Notes under the pieces: generated by a model
What the model saw: the letters and a program-made list of their open reading frames with translations, nothing else
Databases searched by the model: none
Told to the model about the DNA's origin: nothing
Source: Elusimicrobiales bacterium
GTDB lineage: Bacteria; Elusimicrobiota; Elusimicrobia; Elusimicrobiales; UBA9959
NCBI GenBank assembly: GCA_028688015.1
Contig: JAQTZB010000001.1
Coordinates: 62,001-126,000, forward strand
Length of the DNA stretch: 64,000 bases
Direction: 5' to 3'
Part shown: positions 58,881 to 64,000 of the stretch, piece after piece
Numbering within the stretch: the first letter of the stretch is position 1
Layout of the letters: every line of letters begins with the position of its first letter
Position numbers and translations under genes: made by a program

Positions 58881-60107
58881 ATGACCCCCGCGGATCCCGG
58901 CCAGCTGCTGAGCTGGCTTTACCTCGATATGAATTCCTTCTTTGCCTCGGTGGAGCAGGAGATGAACCCTGTCCTGCGCGGGCGTCCCGTGGCCGTGGTG
59001 CCGCTTATGGCCGAGAGTACCTGCTGCATAGCGGTCAGCTACGAGGGCAAGGCCTGCGGCGTGAAGACCGGCACCCTGGTGCGCGACGCCCGGCGGCTGT
59101 GCCCGGGGATCAAATTCATAGTGGGCGACCATGGGAACTACGTGCGCTACCATGACATGATAGTGGACGCCGTGGAAGGCTGCGTCCCGGTGGACTCGGT
59201 CTGCTCCATCGACGAGATAGCCTGCCGCCTGACCGGGCGCCAGCGCGCCCTGCAGGTCGCGTCGGACCTGGCCGCGGAGATCAAGGCGGCCATCCGCGAC
59301 ACTGTCGGTCCGTCGCTCAAATGCTCCATCGGCCTGGGGCCCAACCGCTACCTGGCCAAGATCGCCGCCGACATGCGCAAGCCCGACGGTTTCACGGCTT
59401 TGCGCCCCTGCGACCTGCCAGCGGCCCTCCATAAACTGGATCTGCGCGACCTGCCTGGCGTCGGGGCCAAAATGGAGGAGCGCCTCAGGGCAAAAAATAT
59501 CACGACGATGGAGAAGCTGCTCTCCCTGTCCCCGGCGGAACTGCGGGCGGCCTGGGGCAGCGTCAGCGGCGAGGAGATGTACCACCTGCTGCGCGGCGAG
59601 CAGCTGCCGGAGAGGGTGAGCGAACAGAAATCCATCAGCCACTCGCACGTGCTGCCGCCCGAGCTGCGCAATCCGCAGGGGGCGCTGCGGATACTCAAGA
59701 AGCTGACCGACAAGGCCGCGGCGCGGCTGCGGCAGGAGGGCTACTACGCGTCGGGGCTGCAGCTCTACGCCCGCTTCACCGGGCAGGACGCCTGGAAGGC
59801 GAGCTGCTCGGTGATGGAGACGCAGGATACGCTGGTTTTTCTCAACGCCGCGCGGACGCTGTGGAAGGAGCTGCCGAAGGGGCAGGTGTTCGCGGTGGGC
59901 GTGGCGCTGGGCGGGCTGGTGCCGGAGGCCCTGCACGCCCCGTCGCTGTTCGAGGACGAGCGGCGCTGCCGGCTGGTGAAAACGCTGGATAACCTGAACG
60001 CCAAATTCGGCAAGGATGTGCTGCACTACGGCGCCGTGCACGAGGCGGAGGGCCTGGTGCCGCTGCGCATCGCCTTTACCCGCATTCCGGACAGCAGCGA
60101 GCTGTAG
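58881..60107 (+). CDS. dinB: Y-family DNA polymerase (DinB-like)
   Basis: The ATG at 58881 gives 408 aa beginning with the palm motif LYLDMNSFFASVEQ (Asp16). The catalytic SIDE motif is CSIDE (D111, E112), followed by PSLKCSIGLGPNRYLAKIAAD and the helix-hairpin-helix LPGVGAKMEERL. It is a translesion polymerase that bypasses damaged bases, usually SOS-induced; no clear LexA box was identified. TATACT lies 6 bp before the ATG, so the transcript may be leaderless. A GTG 18 bases upstream would only add a short tail. DinB/ImuB branches are hard to separate from sequence alone. Confidence 0.9.
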   Translation: MTPADPGQLLSWLYLDMNSFFASVEQEMNPVLRGRPVAVVPLMAESTCCIAVSYEGKACGVKTGTLVRDARRLCPGIKFIVGDHGNYVRYHDMIVDAVEGCVPVDSVCSIDEIACRLTGRQRALQVASDLAAEIKAAIRDTVGPSLKCSIGLGPNRYLAKIAADMRKPDGFTALRPCDLPAALHKLDLRDLPGVGAKMEERLRAKNITTMEKLLSLSPAELRAAWGSVSGEEMYHLLRGEQLPERVSEQKSISHSHVLPPELRNPQGALRILKKLTDKAAARLRQEGYYASGLQLYARFTGQDAWKASCSVMETQDTLVFLNAARTLWKELPKGQVFAVGVALGGLVPEALHAPSLFEDERRCRLVKTLDNLNAKFGKDVLHYGAVHEAEGLVPLRIAFTRIPDSSEL

Positions 60108-60113
60108 AGCGGT

Positions 60114-60512
60114 TTACTCGTCCGCGGCGCGGGCTTCTTCAATTAAAACTTTTACTACGGGGATGTCGGCGGCCGAGAGATCGTAGGCGGCCAGGCCGGC
60201 CAGGTCCACCCAGGCCAGGGCGTCGTGCTCGTTTAGCCGGAACTCGCCGGCCAGGTGCTCGGCGCGGTAGACCAGCAGTTCTATCGGCAAATGCTTGTAT
60301 TCGAACTTGCTGGAGCAGACGAAGCGTCCTATTTTAGTTTCCACGCCGAACTCTTCCCGGAGCTCGCGGCGCAGGCACTCTTCCGGCGTCTCGCCGGGCT
60401 CCAGCTTGCCGCCGGGGAATTCCCATTTGCCGCCCAGCGCGTCGCCCCGCCGGCGCTGCGCCAGCAGGATCTTCCCTTCTTTTTCAATGACGGCCGCGGT
60501 GACTTGTTTCAT
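60114..60512 (-). CDS. NUDIX hydrolase, MutT-like
   Basis: The 132-aa protein contains a NUDIX box, GGKLEPGETPEECLRRELREEFGVE, at about residues 35-60, with the expected E residues for metal binding. The start AAVIEKEGKILLAQRRRGDALGGKWEFPGG is typical of MutT/8-oxo-dGTPase-like enzymes that clean nucleotide pools. It lies next to the Y-family polymerase on the other strand, which makes a DNA-damage role plausible. It is 22 bp downstream of the lipoprotein gene and may be in the same operon as RNase H. Confidence 0.9.
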   Translation of the reverse strand: MKQVTAAVIEKEGKILLAQRRRGDALGGKWEFPGGKLEPGETPEECLRRELREEFGVETKIGRFVCSSKFEYKHLPIELLVYRAEHLAGEFRLNEHDALAWVDLAGLAAYDLSAADIPVVKVLIEEARAADE

Positions 60513-60534
60513 TTCGCTTACCGGGCACGGGGGG

Positions 60535-61068
60535 CTAACTGGCTGGCGAGATGCAGTAGGCGAGGATGCCGATGGTGACCTTCTCGGCCTGGGCGGCGTC
60601 CACGCCGGGGCAATTTAGCTTGATGAGGCGGCGGAACTCTTCCGGCCTGCCGGGCATGGCCTGCCTGGGCAGCACGCCGGCGCCGTACTGCAGCAGGGCC
60701 TCGTAGGAGGCGCCGCCGCGGGCCGGCAGCTCCTGCTGCAGCAGCCCGCTGTAATAGGCCTGCGCTTTGGAAAAATGGTTCCGGGCTTCCGCCTGGTCAG
60801 CGCCTTCTCCGGAGAAGGCCTCCAGCAGGTCCAGGCTGGTCTCGGCCTCTTCCAGCAGGCGCGGCTGGGAGCAGACCAGGGCGATGAAGGTGGCGGCGGC
60901 CTGCTTCCGCTCTACGTCGGTGGGGCCGGCGGCTTTCTTCGCGGCGTCTTGGGCGGCGGCCTGCGCTTCGGCGGCGGCCGCCTGCTCGGCGGCGAGCTCG
61001 GCTTTGCCTTTGCCGCAGCCGGCCAGCGGCAGCGCGCAAAGCAGCAGGAGCGCGGGAAATTTTCTCAT
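60535..61068 (-). CDS. Lipoprotein, unknown function
   Basis: The 177-aa protein has a lipoprotein signal with lipobox PLAGC and then an Ala/Glu/Lys-rich helical region. The C-terminal part has several Cys and a conserved-looking segment (PRLLEEAETSLDLLEAF, AKVTIGILAYCISPAS-like end). The start overlaps the RNase H stop as ATGA, so they are co-expressed. The family is not recognised. It is probably anchored to a membrane on the outer face. Confidence 0.65.
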   Translation of the reverse strand: MRKFPALLLLCALPLAGCGKGKAELAAEQAAAAEAQAAAQDAAKKAAGPTDVERKQAAATFIALVCSQPRLLEEAETSLDLLEAFSGEGADQAEARNHFSKAQAYYSGLLQQELPARGGASYEALLQYGAGVLPRQAMPGRPEEFRRLIKLNCPGVDAAQAEKVTIGILAYCISPAS

Positions 61069-61787
61069 GCGGCCCCCCAGAGTTTAAGGGCCGCTTCTTC
61101 GTCGGCGGGGCCGCCTACCTTCTTGAACTTGGCGCCGGGCACGCCGTGCACCCGCGCCTGGCAGACGGGCCAGGAGTAGTCGCGGAAGACCTGGCCGTGG
61201 ATGAGGCTGAGGTAGTAGCCGTTCTTGGGCGGCTTGGGTTTGGAGGGTTTGCCGGGCTCGCCTGGCTTGTGGAGGTGCTCGTCGCCGGGCTCCAGGAGCG
61301 AATAGGCGCAGCCCACGGCGGGGCCTTCGTAGAGAGCGGGGCGCTGGCCCTTGGAGAAAGCCACGGCTATCGCGTCGCAGCGCTCGTTTATCTCGTGGCC
61401 GGCGTGGCCCTTTACGTGGCCCCAGCTCAGGCGGCCCCTGCGGGCGGACGCCAAAGCGTCGAGGTGCTCCCAAAGGTCCTGGTTCACCACGGGCTTGCCG
61501 CCCGCAGTGAGCCAGCCTTTCTTTTTCCAGCCGTGGATCCAGCCCTTGATGCCGTTGATCAGCAGGCCGGAGTCCGTGTAGAGCTTCACCGGCTCGGGGC
61601 GGTCGCGCACGGCGGCCAGCGCGGCTATGGCGCCGTCCATCTCCATGCGGTTGTTGGTGGTGTGCCGCTCGCCGCCGCCCAGCTCGAGCACGCGGCCCTC
61701 GGGGAAGATAATGACGGCGGCCCAGCCGCCAGGGCCGGGATTGCCCGAGCAGGCGCCGTCGCTGTAGATAAAGATGGTCTTATCCAT
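61065..61787 (-). CDS. rnhA: RNase HI with C-terminal hybrid-binding-like domain
   Basis: The 240-aa protein has an RNase HI domain in the first ~145 residues with the catalytic set D10, E49, D72 and D138 (IYSDGACSGNPGPGGWA, RMEMDGAIAAL, LYTDSG, KGHAGHEINERCDAIA). It cuts the RNA strand of RNA-DNA hybrids. After a Pro/Lys-rich linker the C-terminus (about 193-237: GYYLSLIHGQVFRDYSWPVC... FKKVGGPADEEAALKLWG) resembles the hybrid-binding domain that sits at the N-terminus of eukaryotic RNase H1. The reversed order is unusual. The promoter region lies beyond the KTSC gene. Confidence 0.87.
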   Translation of the reverse strand: MDKTIFIYSDGACSGNPGPGGWAAVIIFPEGRVLELGGGERHTTNNRMEMDGAIAALAAVRDRPEPVKLYTDSGLLINGIKGWIHGWKKKGWLTAGGKPVVNQDLWEHLDALASARRGRLSWGHVKGHAGHEINERCDAIAVAFSKGQRPALYEGPAVGCAYSLLEPGDEHLHKPGEPGKPSKPKPPKNGYYLSLIHGQVFRDYSWPVCQARVHGVPGAKFKKVGGPADEEAALKLWGAA

Positions 61788-61804
61788 CCTTGCCGCCGCG
61801 GCGG

Positions 61805-62032
61805 TCAGCGTACTTTGCGGGCGAATTTCGTCTTGACGTTGGCGTCGATGAAGGTGCCGAGGCCCTTGCCGGCCTCCGCGAGGGTCTTCATCTGGCGGAC
61901 ATTGGCGCTGCCGGAGGCCTGGTTGGAATACAGGTACACGGACTGGTCGTTAAAGCGCACCTTGACGGAGTCTTTGGCCAGCTCGAACGAGGCGACGGTG
62001 GATTTGCCGCTGAGGTTCTTGTAAGTTTTCAT
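61805..62032 (-). CDS. KTSC-domain-like small protein
   Basis: The 75-aa protein (MKTYKNLSGKSTVASFELAK...) follows the KTSC fold pattern: a short beta-hairpin, VRFNDQSVYLYS, then a helix and LAEAGKGLGTFIDANVKTKFARKVR. These domains are small, often attached to lysyl-tRNA synthetase or DNA-related proteins, and of unknown function. AAGGAAA lies 4-6 bp upstream of the ATG. It is 17 bp before the RNase H gene and probably shares its promoter. Confidence 0.7.
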   Translation of the reverse strand: MKTYKNLSGKSTVASFELAKDSVKVRFNDQSVYLYSNQASGSANVRQMKTLAEAGKGLGTFIDANVKTKFARKVR

Positions 62033-62181
62033 GGTTTCCTTCTTGTTTCTCTTTTGAGATTCTCGCGCCGCGGCCTGTCGGTACGGCCCTTAAGGGTATT
62101 TTATTAATTTTGCGGCGCCAGCGGGGGTATAAAATGAAGAACCCGCGAAATCCCGTTTATAAGGGCCGCAGGTTCAAGTAT

Positions 62182-62209
62182 ATTTTAGCAGAATTTTTGA
62201 CGCTGTCAA
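62182..62209 (-). promoter_or_regulatory. Promoter for the KTSC-RNase H-lipoprotein-NUDIX operon
   Basis: On the minus strand TTGACA (62209-62204), a 16-bp spacer and TAAAAT (62187-62182) form a good -35/-10 pair, about 150 bp upstream of the KTSC start. The leader in between is GC-mixed with no clear gene. The pair lies just past the 3' end of the ABC-F gene. Confidence 0.6.
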
Positions 62210-62230
62210 GCCCCCCCCGCGAAAATATTT

Positions 62231-64000
62231 TTATTCGTGCAGGGCCGACCAGCGGGCGAAAAGATCTTCTACCCGGGCCAGGCAGGCTTCCAGCTTCTTC
62301 TGCCGCTCCGCCAGTTCCCCGGCGTCGGCGGCTATGGCCGGGTCTTCCAGGGCCTGCCGCGCCTTCTCCGCCTGCCGCTCGGCGGTCTGCATCTCGCTTT
62401 CCAGCTTGCGAATGGCGGCCTTCTGTTCGCGCGTCTCTTTGGCCGAAGGGCCCGCCGCGGCCGGCGCCGGGGCCGGGGCCTCCGCGGGCCGCTCTTCCTG
62501 CCGCGCGGTCTCCCACTGCGACAGGTCGGCGAAGTAGCGGGCGTTTCCGCGGCCATCGAGCGCCAGCACCCGGCGGCTGACGCGCTCCAGCAGGTAGCGG
62601 TCGTGCGTCACCAGCACCAGCGCGCCGGGGAATTCCTGCATGCTGGCCTCCAGCACCTCCAGCGACTGCAGGTCCAGGTCGTTGGTGGGTTCGTCGAGGA
62701 GCAGCAGATCTGCAGGGCGCAGCATGAAGCCGGCTATCAGCACGCGGGCCCGCTCGCCGCCGGAGAGCAGGCGCAGCGGCATGTCCAGCTGTTCCTGGCG
62801 GAACAGGAAGCGCCTGGCCCAGGCCTGCACGTGCACGTTGTTGCCCTTGTAGTAAACGTGTTCGCCGTTGCCGCACAGCGCGCGCTTGAGCGTCTGGTCC
62901 AGGTCCAGCTGCGCGCGGTGCTGGTCGAACAGGGCCACGCGCAGGCCGGCGGCCAGCTTCAGGGTGCCGGCGTCGGGCGGCAAATCGCCGGCCAGCATTC
63001 TGAGGAGGGTGGTTTTGCCGCTGCCATTGCCGCCCAGCAGGCCCAGCTTTTCGCCCGGGGCCAGCGTCAGGTCCAGCGGGCCGAACAGTTTCCTGCCGCC
63101 GAGACTCTTCTCTATCTTCACGGCGTGCACCAGGCGGTTGGCCTGGCGGTCGCCGGCGGTGAAATCTATGTCCGCGGCCCGGCCTTGGGCGTTGTGATAC
63201 TCCAGCTCCGACAGTTCTTCGATCATGTTGCCGGCCCGGTCGATGCGGGCCTTCTGCTTGGTGGTGCGCGCCCTGGGACCTTTGCGCAGCCAGGCGATCT
63301 CCCCCCGCACGATGTTGCGCAGCGAGTCCTCGCGGGAGGCCAGCGTGTCGAAGAAGGCCTCGCGGTTCTCCAGGAACCGGCTGTAGTTGCCGGCGCTGCT
63401 GAAGTGGCCTTCGGGGTAGCGCTTGTTGAGCTCTATCACGCGGTTGGTGACGCTCTCCAGGAAGCGGCGGTCGTGCGTGACGACCAAAAAGGGAAAGCTG
63501 AAGGTCTCGATGAAGTTCTCCAGCCACAGCACCCCCTCGATATCGAGGTGGTTGGTGGGTTCGTCGAGCAGCAGCAGGTCCGGGCGGCGCGCGCTCTGCG
63601 CCAGCAGGGCCAGGCGCTTGCGCCAGCCGCCGGACAGGACGTTGACCTCCTGCGCCGGGTCGGCGAAGCCGGCCGCGGCCAGCTCGGCGTCGGCGCGGCG
63701 CTCTTTGTCGTGCTCTTCCAGCCCCAGGCCGTCCAGCGCGGCGAGCAGTTCGTTGCGGACGGTCCAGCCGGGCGCCGCGGCTGCAAAGCGGTCCTGCTGC
63801 GGCAGGTAGCCCAGGCGCAGGCCGCGCCGGGGCGTGACGGCGCCGGCGTCGGGCGTCTCGGCCCCGGCCAGGATCTTGAGCAGCGTGGATTTGCCGGCCC
63901 CGTTAGGGCCGATGAGCCCGGTGCGCTCGCCTTCCGAAAGGCCGAACGACAGCCCCTCGAACAGCGGGCGCGGGCCGAAGCTTTTTGAAAGTCCCTGGCA
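62231..64000 (-). CDS. ABC-F family ATPase (5' end beyond window)
   Basis: The minus-strand frame is open from position 64000 to a stop at 62231, so the start lies outside the window; 589 residues are visible. Two ABC domains are present: GLIGPNGAGKSTLLKIL with SGGWRKRLALL and LLLLDEPTNHLDIE; then LLGGNGSGKTTLLRML with LSGGERARVLIAG and LLLLDEPTNDLDLQ. The linker between them and an Ala/Glu-rich coiled coil at the end fit the Uup branch. ABC-F proteins act on ribosomes or DNA recombination intermediates and carry no membrane helices. A start at the GTG at 63532 would lose the first ATPase domain and is rejected. Confidence 0.9.
   Translation of the reverse strand, partial: CQGLSKSFGPRPLFEGLSFGLSEGERTGLIGPNGAGKSTLLKILAGAETPDAGAVTPRRGLRLGYLPQQDRFAAAAPGWTVRNELLAALDGLGLEEHDKERRADAELAAAGFADPAQEVNVLSGGWRKRLALLAQSARRPDLLLLDEPTNHLDIEGVLWLENFIETFSFPFLVVTHDRRFLESVTNRVIELNKRYPEGHFSSAGNYSRFLENREAFFDTLASREDSLRNIVRGEIAWLRKGPRARTTKQKARIDRAGNMIEELSELEYHNAQGRAADIDFTAGDRQANRLVHAVKIEKSLGGRKLFGPLDLTLAPGEKLGLLGGNGSGKTTLLRMLAGDLPPDAGTLKLAAGLRVALFDQHRAQLDLDQTLKRALCGNGEHVYYKGNNVHVQAWARRFLFRQEQLDMPLRLLSGGERARVLIAGFMLRPADLLLLDEPTNDLDLQSLEVLEASMQEFPGALVLVTHDRYLLERVSRRVLALDGRGNARYFADLSQWETARQEERPAEAPAPAPAAAGPSAKETREQKAAIRKLESEMQTAERQAEKARQALEDPAIAADAGELAERQKKLEACLARVEDLFARWSALHE

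Noticed and set aside
62157..63527. Long frame in another phase across the ABC-F gene
   Set aside because: It is an Arg/Gly/Pro-rich shadow of the ABC-F gene, which itself has both Walker A, signature and Walker B motifs in its own frame.
1..64000. CRISPR array, tRNA or rRNA genes
   Set aside because: No regularly spaced short repeats and no cloverleaf with conserved T-loop bases were noticed. A dedicated scan was not possible, so a single tRNA could have been missed.

Overview
The window is chromosomal DNA from a diderm (Gram-negative type) bacterium of moderately high GC. It carries several tripartite RND efflux systems with TolC-type outer-membrane channels, MlaC-like proteins, Omp85-type and porin-like barrels and lipoprotein signals. 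Housekeeping genes are an Amt transporter, phosphofructokinase, aspartokinase, a Y-family polymerase, RNase H and an ABC-F ATPase. The gene style reminds me of Elusimicrobiota or another deep-branching diderm phylum, but no rRNA or other decisive marker is present, so the assignment is only a guess.

Layout. (1) 1-21000 is an export region read on the minus strand. It holds an MMPL/HpnN-like lipid exporter with TolC and an MlaC/HpnM-like protein; an NmrA-like protein, a small Ig-like protein and a CheY-like regulator; a Cys-rich MlaC-like protein; and two complete RND pumps. In the first pump operon the TetR regulator and the TolC channel are one open frame. Two near-identical stand-alone TetR genes, each next to one pump operon, are associated with four copies of the same operator. 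(2) 21000-46600 is an accessory island. A roughly 700-bp structured repeat, called R here, occurs as three near-full copies in the same orientation, one inverted partial copy, one internally deleted copy and small fragments. The repeats separate gene cassettes: a VCBS-like secreted protein with an AAA/DUF4143 ATPase; an Omp85-like barrel with its TetR and an FGE-like secreted protein; a serine recombinase with a small HTH protein inside long inverted repeats; and an AT-richer operon that looks like phage defence. (3) 46600-64000 returns to core genes: a porin-like protein, Amt with a NarX/NarL-type two-component pair and phosphofructokinase, a second histidine kinase, a Sel1 protein, aspartokinase, an exported aldo/keto reductase, a Y-family polymerase, a NUDIX enzyme, RNase H with a C-terminal hybrid-binding-like domain, a KTSC-like protein and an ABC-F ATPase cut by the window edge.

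The best candidate for an undescribed system is the eight-gene operon at 44515-32730. It combines a DruA-type DUF4338 protein (otherwise known from Druantia), a DptF-like P-loop ATPase, an unrecognised 519-aa protein, a ~1515-aa protein ending in a HerA/DptH-like ATPase, an ASCH-like protein, a membrane-anchored unknown, a short unknown and a small PD-(D/E)XK-like nuclease. No dnd sulfur-modification genes and no DruE helicase are visible, so it matches neither Dnd/Dpt nor any Druantia type I know. The second candidate is the R repeat. Its stems are kept by compensatory changes, it carries a conserved 21-codon frame with a strong ribosome site, and its tail merges with the 3' end of the serine recombinase gene, which suggests a recombinase-linked cassette system.
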